Below are positions 7,866-14,208 of a stretch of 14,511 nt of DNA, piece after piece. The DNA lies in the NCBI GenBank assembly GCA_028708195.1, contig JAQVZK010000016.1, positions 1 through 14,511 of the forward strand, in the 5' to 3' direction. Source of the DNA: Desulfovibrio sp. (GTDB lineage Bacteria > Desulfobacterota > Desulfovibrionia > Desulfovibrionales > Desulfovibrionaceae). Position 1 is the stretch's first letter, and the number at the start of each line of letters is the position of its first letter. The notes below the pieces were generated by a model that was given only the letters and a program-made list of their open reading frames with translations, had not been told where the DNA came from and searched no databases. Made by a program: the position numbers and the translations under genes.

Positions 7866-8305
7866 TACGGACGCTCCTTGAGTCTTTTGACAAGATCGAA
7901 GCGGTATTCGTTTTCATCAAAACCCGCCAGATTATAGTCCTTGGAAAAATCCAGGGCGTTTGTGGGGCAGGTTTCGACGCACAGCCCGCAAAGGCTGCAC
8001 TTGGTGAAATCCAGCTCATAGGTGGTGAGCTTTTTTTGTTTGGCGCCTTCGGGCTTTTCGCCCGTAAGGGCAATGCAGCCAGAAGGACAGATTTTTTGGC
8101 AGGCACCGCAGACAATGCATTTGTCGGAGCCGGTTTTTTCGTCATACACAAGGTCAATATGCCCGCGGTAGCGTGGCGGCATGGGCAGAACCTCGTAAGG
8201 ATACTGCTTGGTCACCACGGGTTTGAAAAAATAGCGCAGGGTGATGGACAACCCCACCGCCAGGCTCCAGGCCCCGCCCAGAATCTCTTTGAAGTAGGCA
8301 GTCAT
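7865..8305 (-). CDS. nuoI: NADH-quinone oxidoreductase-type subunit I (2x[4Fe-4S] ferredoxin-like)
   Basis: Encodes 146 residues, a little shorter than most NuoI proteins. It carries two 4Fe-4S motifs: Cys63, 66, 69 and 73 (CIVCGACQKICP) and Cys103, 106, 109 and 113 (CSLCGLCVETCP), the ligands of clusters N6a and N6b, which pass electrons to N2 in NuoB. An extra cysteine (Cys77) follows the first motif. The N-terminal stretch (residues 1-30, with LAVGLSITLRYFF) is the amphipathic segment that lies on the membrane. The start at 8305 is 2 bases after the nuoH stop; a longer open frame upstream lies within nuoH and is discarded. In the absence of NuoG, this protein is the likely electron entry point to the complex. 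Confidence 0.96.
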   Translation of the reverse strand: MTAYFKEILGGAWSLAVGLSITLRYFFKPVVTKQYPYEVLPMPPRYRGHIDLVYDEKTGSDKCIVCGACQKICPSGCIALTGEKPEGAKQKKLTTYELDFTKCSLCGLCVETCPTNALDFSKDYNLAGFDENEYRFDLVKRLKERP

Positions 8306-8307
8306 GA

Positions 8308-9300
8308 TTACAGTACCTTGAGCAAGGCGCTCGTAAGAATGAGGTTTGCAAGGGCCAGAGGTATGAGCACCTTCCATGAAAGATTGAGCAGGCCGTAAAA
8401 TGTGGTGCGCGGGAAGGTCCAGCGTATCCAGATGACCGTGAAGATGACGGCGTAAAGCTTGATAAGAAACCAGTGTACCCCCGGCCACAGCCCAAGGGGG
8501 CAACCCCAGCCGCCCAGAAAAAGAATGGTGAGAATGCTGCTGCCCACAACCATATTGGCGTATTCGCCCATAAAAAAGACGCCAAAGCCCATGCCGCCGT
8601 ATTCGGTAAAGGCACCGGCAATAAGTTCGCTTTCGGCTTCTGCCATGTCGAAGGGCGCGCGGTTGGTCTCGGCCAGCATACAGATGAAGAAGATGATAAA
8701 GGCCACGGGCAAAAGCGGGCTTGCCGTGAGCCGGAGCACATTCCATTTCCAGAACCCGCCAGCCTGGGTCATGACGATCTCGTGCAGGTTCATTGAGCCG
8801 GTGATCATCACAATGCTCACCACCACGAGCAGCATGGGGATTTCATAGGCCACGTTTTGCGAAACCACGCGGGCGGCGGAAATGATGGCGTATTTATTGC
8901 GCGAACCCCAGGCGCCCAGCAGCAGGCCCAGCACGTTAATGGAGGCAAAGGCAAATATGGCCAAAAGGCCGAGGTTCAGATTGCGCGCGCCAAGGTTTTC
9001 TGCATAGGGAATGGTGACAAAGCTCATGAAGGCGGGGGTCATGACCAGCACAGGGCCCACAAGGTACAGCACCCGGTCAGCCCCCTGAGGGATAAAAACC
9101 TGCTTGCTCATGAGTTTGAGCGCGTCGGCCAAGGGCTGCAAAAGACCAAAGGGGCCGACCTCCTTGGGGCCTATGCGCCGCTGGATATGCCCGGCCTCTT
9201 TGCGTTCAAGCCAGACCAGATAGGCGGCGTTAAGGCCCACAAAGGCGAAAAATCCCACGAGATAGGCAATAAGACGCAGTACTTCGGGGTCAAGCAGCAT
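8308..9300 (-). CDS. nuoH: NADH-quinone oxidoreductase-type subunit H
   Basis: Encodes 330 residues, the usual length, with eight or nine membrane helices. NuoH forms the quinone tunnel in the membrane and the so-called E-channel that couples quinone chemistry to proton movement. Signatures are LERKEAGHIQRRIGPKEVGP (residues 31-50) and ETNRAPFDMAEAESELIAG (211-229) followed by FTEYGGMGFG; the conserved acidic residues of the loop facing the quinone are all there. Near the C-terminus the common RYDQ motif before the conserved WK is replaced by TFYG (about 300-303). The start was set at ATG 9300 because GAGG lies just upstream and MLLDPEVLRL begins the first helix; the longer frame runs into nuoD. 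It begins 7 bases after the nuoD stop, where nuoEFG would usually be found. Confidence 0.96.
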   Translation of the reverse strand: MLLDPEVLRLIAYLVGFFAFVGLNAAYLVWLERKEAGHIQRRIGPKEVGPFGLLQPLADALKLMSKQVFIPQGADRVLYLVGPVLVMTPAFMSFVTIPYAENLGARNLNLGLLAIFAFASINVLGLLLGAWGSRNKYAIISAARVVSQNVAYEIPMLLVVVSIVMITGSMNLHEIVMTQAGGFWKWNVLRLTASPLLPVAFIIFFICMLAETNRAPFDMAEAESELIAGAFTEYGGMGFGVFFMGEYANMVVGSSILTILFLGGWGCPLGLWPGVHWFLIKLYAVIFTVIWIRWTFPRTTFYGLLNLSWKVLIPLALANLILTSALLKVL

Positions 9301-9307
9301 AGTGGCC

Positions 9308-10426
9308 TCACCTGTCGATGTCGGGAATAACCAGATCCAAACTGCCAAGCATGGCAAGGGCATCAGGCAGCAGCATGCCCCGGCTGGCCTCACCAAAAAC
9401 CAGCAGGTTGGCAAAGCAGGGGGTGCGCAGCTTGAGCCGCCAGGGGGTGTTGGTGCCATCGCTGACAGCACGCATGCCAAGAAGGCCCCGCGCTGTTTCC
9501 ACCGAAAAATAGTAATCGCCCTTGGGCGGCTTGAGCGTTTTGGGAACCTTGGCCGCCATGATTGGGCCGCCGGGCAGTTGATCCAGAGCCTGCTCAATGA
9601 TGCGCAAACTCTGCTCGATCTCATCCATGCGCACCATATAGCGGGCCAGAGAATCCGCCTCGGGGTAGACGGGCACTTCAAAGTCAAAGCGGTCGTAGAC
9701 GGAATAGGGCTCGTGGCGGCGCACGTCGTAATCTATCCCTGCACCTCTGGCCACCGGGCCGGTGGCCCCGTACTTGCGGCACATTTCTGCGGAAACAAAG
9801 CCGACATCCTTCAGCCGCTTCTTGATGATGATGTTCTTGGTGACCAGGGCGTGGTATTTGTGCAGGCGCCTGCGCATGCGCGTGATGAAGGCGCGTGTGC
9901 CCCTGATAAAGTCGTCGTCAATATCGTTGGCAACGCCCCCAAAGCGGAAGTAGCAGTAGGTCAGGCGCGAGCCGGTGACGGACTCCAGCAGGTCAAGGAT
10001 GTGCTCGCGGTCGTCAAAGGCGTAGAGCAGGGGAGAAAATCCCCCAAGGTCCAGCACAAAGGCCCCAAACCAGAGCAGATGGCTGGAGATGCGGTTCAGC
10101 TCTGCCGTGATGACGCGGATGTATTCTGCGCGCTCAGGCACCTCAATGGAGGCCGCGCGCTCCACAACACAGGCATAGCCGTGGTTGTAGGCCAGCGCGT
10201 GCAGGTAATCCATACGCCCTGTATTGGGGAAAAACTGGGTCCAGGTGCGGTTTTCGGCCATTTTTTCGTGCATGCGGTGGATGTAGCCCAGCACCGGCTC
10301 TGCCTCAAAAACATACTCGCCGTCCATGACCAGCTTGATACGCAGCACTCCGTGGGTCGCGGGGTGCTGCGGCCCAAGGTTCAGTATGAAATATTCGTCA
10401 ATGGGGCATTGTGGTAAGAGGTTCAT
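9308..10426 (-). CDS. nuoD: NADH-quinone oxidoreductase-type subunit D (49-kDa, quinone-site subunit)
   Basis: Encodes 372 residues of the NuoD/49-kDa family, which descends from the large subunit of NiFe hydrogenases and, with NuoB, forms the quinone-binding pocket. LGPQHPATHGVLRI near the N-terminus carries His21 and His25, and RMDYLHALAY carries Tyr74. The His25-Tyr74 spacing of 49 matches His38/Tyr87 of Thermus Nqo4, the residues that hold the quinone head group. The family-typical end GSLDLVIPDIDR is present. The nickel-binding cysteines of hydrogenases are absent, as expected. Length is slightly short against the usual ~390-420 because the N-terminal extension is missing. The ATG overlaps the nuoC stop (ATGA). 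NuoC and NuoD are separate, not fused as in E. coli. Confidence 0.97.
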   Translation of the reverse strand: MNLLPQCPIDEYFILNLGPQHPATHGVLRIKLVMDGEYVFEAEPVLGYIHRMHEKMAENRTWTQFFPNTGRMDYLHALAYNHGYACVVERAASIEVPERAEYIRVITAELNRISSHLLWFGAFVLDLGGFSPLLYAFDDREHILDLLESVTGSRLTYCYFRFGGVANDIDDDFIRGTRAFITRMRRRLHKYHALVTKNIIIKKRLKDVGFVSAEMCRKYGATGPVARGAGIDYDVRRHEPYSVYDRFDFEVPVYPEADSLARYMVRMDEIEQSLRIIEQALDQLPGGPIMAAKVPKTLKPPKGDYYFSVETARGLLGMRAVSDGTNTPWRLKLRTPCFANLLVFGEASRGMLLPDALAMLGSLDLVIPDIDR

Positions 10427-11139
10427 GCGCCGTAATCCTTGAGCAGAGGGTGAAAATCCGCATCTTCGGGCAGCAGCAGGGGAACAAGGTAGGCATGCCC
10501 GGTGAAGACGATGCCGAAAAAGTCATGGGCCTCGCGTTCAAGCCAGTGGGCTATGGGGTATATATTCAGGATTGTGGGAACCTGCGGCTGGGAGCGCGGC
10601 GTGCGTACTCGTAAAACTACCCTGTGGCGTGACTGGAAGCGGTTGAAGTCATACACCACTTCAATCTCGTCTTCGGGCAGGAGGGCGGCGTCCGGGGCTT
10701 GCGTGGCGGTGTCGATGACAGCAGCCGTGTCAGCAGCCGGGGCAGGCTTTGTGCCCGAATCTTCGGCAGGCTTTGTGGACGACTCTGCAACAGGCGCTGG
10801 CGCAGGTTCTGTGGCTGCGCCTGCGGTTTCGTTGCCTGAAGCCCTTGCGGCTGCTTCTTCCGCCTGGCGTGCCTGCGCTTCGGCGCGCAGTTTGGCTTCG
10901 GCTGCCTCGGCCTCCTTGCGCAGGGCGGCTTGCTCGCCAAGCCAGTCAACGCCGGTGATGGTATCAAGAAAATATTCGGCCGCGTCCATAATACTCACGG
11001 CAGGGACAAGGGCTTCGAGCGGCAGGCTTACATCGAGATCATAGCCCTTGGCCGCGTAGTCCGTTTGGCGCACCTGAGCTCCCGCCAGGGCGGCAAGGCT
11101 TGTGGACAGCGATTCATGCGGTGTGCTTTGCTGGTTCAT
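10423..11139 (-). CDS. nuoC: NADH-quinone oxidoreductase-type subunit C with a large low-complexity insertion
   Basis: Encodes 238 residues. NuoC (30-kDa subunit) is a structural part of the peripheral arm beside NuoD. The N-terminal half (about 1-69, ending [15 protein letters not shown]) and the C-terminal half (about 157-238, with [36 protein letters not shown] and [16 protein letters not shown]) are normal NuoC. Between them, residues about 70-156 form an insert absent from ordinary NuoC. It begins as a charged Ala/Glu/Arg-rich helix likely to be a coiled coil (70-100) and continues as an Ala/Pro/Thr/Ser/Glu-rich, probably disordered stretch (101-155). The reading frame is intact through it, so it is an insertion and not a pseudogene. 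GGAGG lies 6 bases before the ATG, which overlaps the nuoB stop. Confidence 0.95.
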   Translation of the reverse strand: MNQQSTPHESLSTSLAALAGAQVRQTDYAAKGYDLDVSLPLEALVPAVSIMDAAEYFLDTITGVDWLGEQAALRKEAEAAEAKLRAEAQARQAEEAAARASGNETAGAATEPAPAPVAESSTKPAEDSGTKPAPAADTAAVIDTATQAPDAALLPEDEIEVVYDFNRFQSRHRVVLRVRTPRSQPQVPTILNIYPIAHWLEREAHDFFGIVFTGHAYLVPLLLPEDADFHPLLKDYGA

Positions 11140-11783
11140 GACTTGACCTCCGTAGCCTGGGTTGCCTGTGAGGGCGGCTCGCCCGGGGTGTCACTGCCAT
11201 GAGGCGCATGTGGCGCAGGCTGAACCTCTTGCCCGGCGAGCGCGTGGGCAACCGCGTTTGCCTTGGCCGCTGCTGCGCCGGACAGGGGGATGGGGTCCAC
11301 ACGCGGCCAGCGGCGCGTGCCCGTGAGCTTTTCTTCAAGCTTGAGGATGCCCTCTATGAGGGCTTCAGGACGCGGAGGGCAGCCAGGAACGTAGACGTCC
11401 ACGGGAAAGAGCTTGTCCACACCTTCAACAATGTTGTACTGCCCCTTGTACGCAAAGGGGCCGCCAGAAATGGCGCAGTTGCCCATGGCGATAACCCACT
11501 TGGGTTCGGGCATCTGATCATAGAGCGTTTGCACAGCGGGGGCGATTTTGATGTTGATGGTGCCAGAAACTATCATCACGTCGCTTTGACGCGGCGAGGG
11601 GCGAAAAACTTCGGCACCAAAGCGCGCCATGTCAAAGCGCGATGCGCCGGTAGCCATCATTTCTATGGCACAGCAGGCCAGACCAAAGGTCATGGGCCAG
11701 AGCGAATTGGCCCGGCACAGGTTCAGCAGTTGATCCAGCTTGGAAAACTGGACTATTGATCCGAGTACGTCTTGCGTTGCCAC
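11136..11783 (-). CDS. nuoB: NADH-quinone oxidoreductase-type subunit B (N2 cluster subunit) with C-terminal tail
   Basis: Encodes 215 residues from the preferred GTG start. NuoB carries cluster N2, the last iron-sulfur cluster before quinone. The four ligands are visible: the adjacent pair in [11 protein letters not shown], one in [10 protein letters not shown] and one in [11 protein letters not shown] (Cys37, 38, 103 and 135 by this numbering). The core ends near [12 protein letters not shown]; about 45 further residues are Ala/Pro/Gln/His-rich and probably disordered. Start choice: an ATG at 11804 exists in frame, but no ribosome site precedes it, whereas the GTG at 11783 has GGGAG about 8 bases upstream and begins [13 protein letters not shown]. 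Either way the start lies inside the 3' end of nuoA. Confidence 0.95.
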   Translation of the reverse strand: MATQDVLGSIVQFSKLDQLLNLCRANSLWPMTFGLACCAIEMMATGASRFDMARFGAEVFRPSPRQSDVMIVSGTINIKIAPAVQTLYDQMPEPKWVIAMGNCAISGGPFAYKGQYNIVEGVDKLFPVDVYVPGCPPRPEALIEGILKLEEKLTGTRRWPRVDPIPLSGAAAAKANAVAHALAGQEVQPAPHAPHGSDTPGEPPSQATQATEVKS

Positions 11784-12163
11784 TGGAACACTCCCTTTTT
11801 CCATGCGTAGACAATAACCAGAGACAGAATGCCCACAAAAATGAGTATTTCCAGAAATGCCTGCAGGTCGCCCACAGGTCCGGGGCTGTTGTAGACAAGC
11901 GCCACAGGCATCAGAAACAGAATATCAACGGCAAAAGCCACGAACATGAGTGCATAGAGATAGTAGACAGCACTGAATTTGATCCAGGCGTCGCCAATGG
12001 GGGGCATGCCGCACTCCACCACCTGAAGCGTTTTGCCAACAGTATTTCGGGTGGATCTTGGCTGAAGAAAGTACACAAGAATGAAGGGGCCGACAGCAAA
12101 GCCAATGCCGCCCATGCAGAACACAATAATATAAATGAGGTCAATCAACTCTTGAGATGTCAC
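11753..12163 (-). CDS. nuoA: NADH-quinone oxidoreductase-type subunit A
   Basis: Encodes 136 residues with three membrane helices, the normal size for NuoA, which sits around the base of the quinone chamber with NuoH, J and K. The conserved loop motif [13 protein letters not shown] (Glu50, Cys51) is present; the cysteine is the mobile-loop residue known from ND3/NuoA. In the second helix the usual FDVE/FDIE motif reads FAVD, so the first acidic residue (Asp79 in E. coli) is alanine here while the second is kept as Asp80. It starts with GTG at 12163, with a perfect AGGAGG (12173-12178) 9 bases upstream. It is the first gene of the operon; its end overlaps nuoB. Confidence 0.96.
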   Translation of the reverse strand: MTSQELIDLIYIIVFCMGGIGFAVGPFILVYFLQPRSTRNTVGKTLQVVECGMPPIGDAWIKFSAVYYLYALMFVAFAVDILFLMPVALVYNSPGPVGDLQAFLEILIFVGILSLVIVYAWKKGVFQWQRKTYSDQ

Positions 12164-12172
12164 GCTGGGACG

Positions 12173-12178
12173 CCTCCT
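12173..12178 (-). promoter_or_regulatory. Ribosome binding site of nuoA
   Basis: AGGAGG on the minus strand, 9 bases upstream of the GTG at 12163. It fixes the unusual GTG as the nuoA start. Confidence 0.75.
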
Positions 12179-12234
12179 GGGATAAAAAGACCGTTACTTA
12201 ACTGAAGACCACCGCTGATGTTCCCGCCAAACAC

Positions 12235-12269
12235 ATTGCCAAACCAAGATTAAAGCCGGTATTGCCAAA
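12235..12269. repeat. Two direct copies of ATTGCCAAA in the nuoA leader
   Basis: The 9-mer ATTGCCAAA occurs at 12235-12243 and 12261-12269, in the same orientation, starts 26 bases apart (about two and a half helical turns). Both copies lie between the candidate promoter and nuoA. They may be half-sites for a transcription factor; no known regulator motif is recognised. Confidence 0.35.
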
Positions 12270-12290
12270 AAATCATTTTTTTCTTTTATG

Positions 12291-12317
12291 GCTATACTGC
12301 AGATTCTATTGTGTCAA
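12291..12317 (-). promoter_or_regulatory. Candidate sigma-70 promoter for the nuo operon
   Basis: On the minus strand, a perfect TTGACA (12312-12317) is followed 15 bases later by TATAGC (12291-12296). The spacer is shorter than the ideal 17, which weakens the call. It would give a leader of roughly 120 bases before nuoA. It lies at the edge of the AT-rich block, where other promoter-like matches can arise by chance. Confidence 0.35.
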
Positions 12318-12765
12318 TGCCATGTCAGTAAAAGCATTAGAGCTATGTGCGTATGCTCACAATAAAGTATTATATGTGATTTTTTTTTCTTCTAAAAATT
12401 ACATATCGATACTTATAAAAAGAAAAATTATCGGGATAAAAATTTCTATTTTCTTTCAAAAATATTGAGATAATAAAGATTTTTTTCACTTTTTAATGAT
12501 ATAAAATATTGTTGCACAATTAATTTTAAGCAATGGCGCACACTGTTTGATAGTATTATCTCATTTTTTGGATGCAATTTAAAATAAAAAGGAAAATAAA
12601 ACTGTAAAAAGGGGCTTAAAATCTTATGTAAAACTGAACTGGAAGCCATTTGAAATTTTGATGTGTGAAGTCAGGAATAAAAATCCTGTTGTTCATGTGA
12701 AATGAAAGAGAAATATGGTATTTATGTGGTGATTTATATAGTTTTAATATAATTTATGCAGGTTT
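12318..12765. other. Very AT-rich stretch without a recognisable gene
   Basis: This block is strikingly AT-rich (one 60-base line, 12481-12540, is about a quarter G+C), unlike the GC-rich nuo genes. Short open frames occur on both strands but have no ribosome sites, no recognisable domains and a Lys/Ile/Phe-rich composition that follows from base content alone. A small hairpin (CAGGA at 12672-12676 and TCCTG at 12684-12688) is the only structure seen. It may be transferred DNA or a regulatory upstream region. Confidence 0.6.
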
Positions 12766-13185
12766 GAACAGGCGTGTTCTGTTGTTTTTTCAAGCAAGGG
12801 CTGTGGTGCGGATCGGATGCAGGTTTGGGGCGGGGATGGCGCAGATTGCGGGCAGATTTGGTGTCAGGGCAGAGTACCTTTGCGACGGCAGAGCGCCAAG
12901 GGGCGCTGCGATGGTTTCCCTGCGTGGAAGTTGCGGCAGGCCCGTGGTCAGGTTGCCGCTTATGACAAATATGCCCAATTATCTGATGGATACCGTGCAG
13001 GTGCCCACCAAGTGGCCGAATTTTTGCCAGTAGTGCCATATCTGTGGTCGCTCGGTTTGCCTCGCGTATTGTTTGTTCAATGGTTTTTCAACGCTTCAAT
13101 GCCATGAAAGCGGCATCAGTATTTTTGGAACGCCTCTTGCTTTATGGGACTGTAAGTTTTACCTCTTGCCATCATCATAAAATAA
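12766..13185. other. GC-rich patch with no assignable gene
   Basis: Composition returns abruptly to GC-rich. Open frames of 60-100 codons occur on both strands (for example 12764-13033 and 12817-13107 on +, 12734-13039 on -), overlapping each other. None has a convincing start signal or a recognised domain, and all use many Cys, Trp and Arg residues, as random GC-rich frames do. It may be a decayed gene or the upstream region of the exported protein at 13196. I see nothing I can name in it. Confidence 0.5.
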
Positions 13186-13195
13186 GGAGCCTCCT

Positions 13196-13492
13196 GTGAA
13201 ACAATTGCTGCTCGCGCTGGCATTATTGGCTTTATGTTCCACCACTGACGCAATGGCGGATTCTTCTATAAAAAACCAGACAAAAGAACATCAATTTTTT
13301 GAAGTTAAATGCCCGAACACACAGTACGAAATGCAGGTTGATCCAGGCCGCCGGGTGGTGGTTCCTTCCCAACATTTTTCCGGCGGGAACTGCTCGGTGA
13401 AGGTTGAAGGGCATGAAAAGCGCTATCGTATCAACGATCACAACCATTATCAGATTCAGCCCAACGGTACGGTAACCAAGACGGCGGGCTAG
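13196..13492 (+). CDS. Small exported protein with two cysteines, function unknown (98 aa)
   Basis: A 98-residue protein starting with GTG; GGAG (13186-13189) lies 6 bases upstream. The N-terminus is a clear Sec signal peptide: MK, a Leu/Ala-rich core (LLLALALLALC) and a probable cleavage site after AMA (residues 19-21), leaving a mature protein of about 77 residues. The mature part is polar and probably beta-rich, with two cysteines (Cys39 in EVKCPNTQ and Cys66 in GGNCSVKV) that could form one disulfide in the periplasm. Because Cys14 lies in the hydrophobic core without a good lipobox context, a lipoprotein is less likely. I do not recognise the family. It stands alone between non-coding stretches, on the opposite strand to nuo, with no operon partner. 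Confidence 0.8.
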   Translation: MKQLLLALALLALCSTTDAMADSSIKNQTKEHQFFEVKCPNTQYEMQVDPGRRVVVPSQHFSGGNCSVKVEGHEKRYRINDHNHYQIQPNGTVTKTAG

Positions 13493-13570
13493 GCAATTTC
13501 AAAGTGAAAAAGCCGTGGGCGGTGCGTGCGGACGCCCTTGTTCCGGCGCAAGCGCACGCGATTGGGCGTT

Positions 13571-13821
13571 ATGCACCCTGATGAGCGTGCCGAACTCTTT
13601 GAGGAAGTATATTCTCAAAGGTTCGCCGCACTGGGGGGGGGCGTAAAAGGCGTTTTCTGCCTGCGGTTGCGTGGCTTGTGCTCTCTGGACAAAGCTTGCG
13701 GCCGGTTTGGGACGTTCTGTTTTTTCGCCTCGACGACGTCAGCGGCGCACTTTTGAAGCTCACGTACTTCGATACGTTGGGCTTGGAAGCGCGCCGCTTT
13801 CTTGTCAGGACAAAATCGTAA
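13571..13821 (+). pseudogene. Possible small gene interrupted at a run of nine G
   Basis: An open frame from ATG 13571 (MHPDERAELFEEVYSQRFAA) reaches a G9 run at 13633-13641. In the given frame it continues as a Cys-rich, unlikely sequence to a stop at about 13756. In the next frame the sequence after the run reads more like a protein (RFLPAVAWLVLSGQSL, then PVWDVLFFRLDDVSGALLK) and ends at TAA 13819-13821. A run of 7 or 10 G would join the two parts. It could be a sequencing error, a decayed gene, a slippage-prone gene or chance: the minus strand is also open across part of this region and equally hard to judge. No family is recognised and no good ribosome site is seen. Confidence 0.25.
13597..13620. 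repeat. Short inverted repeat (hairpin) near the G run
   Basis: CTTTGAGGA and TTCTCAAAG pair over 9 bases (one G-T) around a 6-base loop. It has no T run, so it is not a terminator. It overlaps the possible broken gene; its role is unknown. Confidence 0.4.
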
Positions 13822-14029
13822 TAAGGGGGAATTGCCGCAAAATCAGGCGGCTAGGTAAGTAAGCTTTTGACAGTGGCAGGGGCGCGGCAGCGCCTCCGCC
13901 GGTTAAAATATTCAACTCTTCCGTGCTAACAGTCGTGCGGTTTTATTTTCGTCATGTTGCACTACGCTTGAATTTCAGCTAGTTAGTGCCGTATTAATTC
14001 GCAGTAACGACCCCTTGTTTTCTTTTCGC
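13822..14029. other. Gene-free stretch upstream of the integrase remnant
   Basis: No gene or tRNA is seen. It contains a compact hairpin, GGCGC-GGCA-GCGCC at 13881-13894, and a weak stem (from about 13920) followed by TTTTATTTT that could act as a poor terminator. Stops are frequent in all frames in the second half. It may be flanking DNA of a former integrated element. Confidence 0.4.
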
Positions 14030-14051
14030 GTGGTAGCCCGGTGGTAGCCCG
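14030..14051. repeat. 11-bp tandem duplication GTGGTAGCCCG
   Basis: GTGGTAGCCCG occurs twice back to back (14030-14040 and 14041-14051), 26 bases before the ATG of the integrase remnant. Its position suggests a recombinase binding arm or part of an attachment region, but no second copy elsewhere in the window supports an att site. Confidence 0.5.
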
Positions 14052-14077
14052 GAAAATCCAGCAGGAGATGCCTGAAA

Positions 14078-14140
14078 ATGAAGCTGACAAAAAGAGCTGT
14101 TGAGGCGCTGCAGTCACAGGCAAGCGTTATGGCGTTTTAA
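14078..14140 (+). pseudogene. Phage-type tyrosine integrase, N-terminal remnant (20 codons)
   Basis: ATG 14078 opens a 20-codon frame reading MKLTKRAVEALQSQ and then ASVMAF before TAA. MKLTKRAVEAL is the characteristic beginning of P4-type phage/island tyrosine recombinases (arm-binding domain), whose full length is near 400 residues. A purine-rich GGAG (14064-14067) lies upstream, though its spacing of about 10 bases is rather long. Similarity stops after about codon 12 and the DNA turns AT-rich, so the rest of the gene has been deleted or replaced. AGTCACAG (14112-14119) and CTGTGACT (14144-14151), perfect 8-bp inverted copies, bracket the break. The catalytic domain is absent, so no function remains. 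Confidence 0.6.
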
Positions 14141-14208
14141 CAACTGTGACTTAAAAGAACAATTACGTGTTTTAAAACGTATGGTTAAAGATAATTTAAT
14201 TTAGTTGT

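Noticed and set aside
8308..9687. 459-codon version of nuoH starting inside nuoD
   Set aside because: The extra N-terminus is out-of-frame nuoD sequence; the ATG at 9300 has a ribosome site and begins the conserved first helix.
9302..10417. Plus-strand open frame (371 codons) opposite nuoD
   Set aside because: It mirrors nuoD almost exactly and has no independent support.
12225..12245. Sigma-54-like promoter (TTGGCA...TTTGGC on the minus strand) upstream of nuoA
   Set aside because: The GG and GC elements are separated by 11 bases instead of the required 10, and the -24 element is incomplete.
12734..13107. Overlapping 60-101 codon frames on both strands in the GC-rich patch
   Set aside because: They contradict each other, have poor start signals and random-looking composition; none could be tied to a family.
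13517..13537. Terminator after the small exported protein (GGGCG...CGCCC)
   Set aside because: The stem is only 5 bp with an 11-base loop and is not followed by a T run.
13860..14077. A tRNA gene as the integration target beside the integrase remnant
   Set aside because: No cloverleaf, no T-loop (GGTTCRA) and no plausible acceptor stem could be found on either strand.
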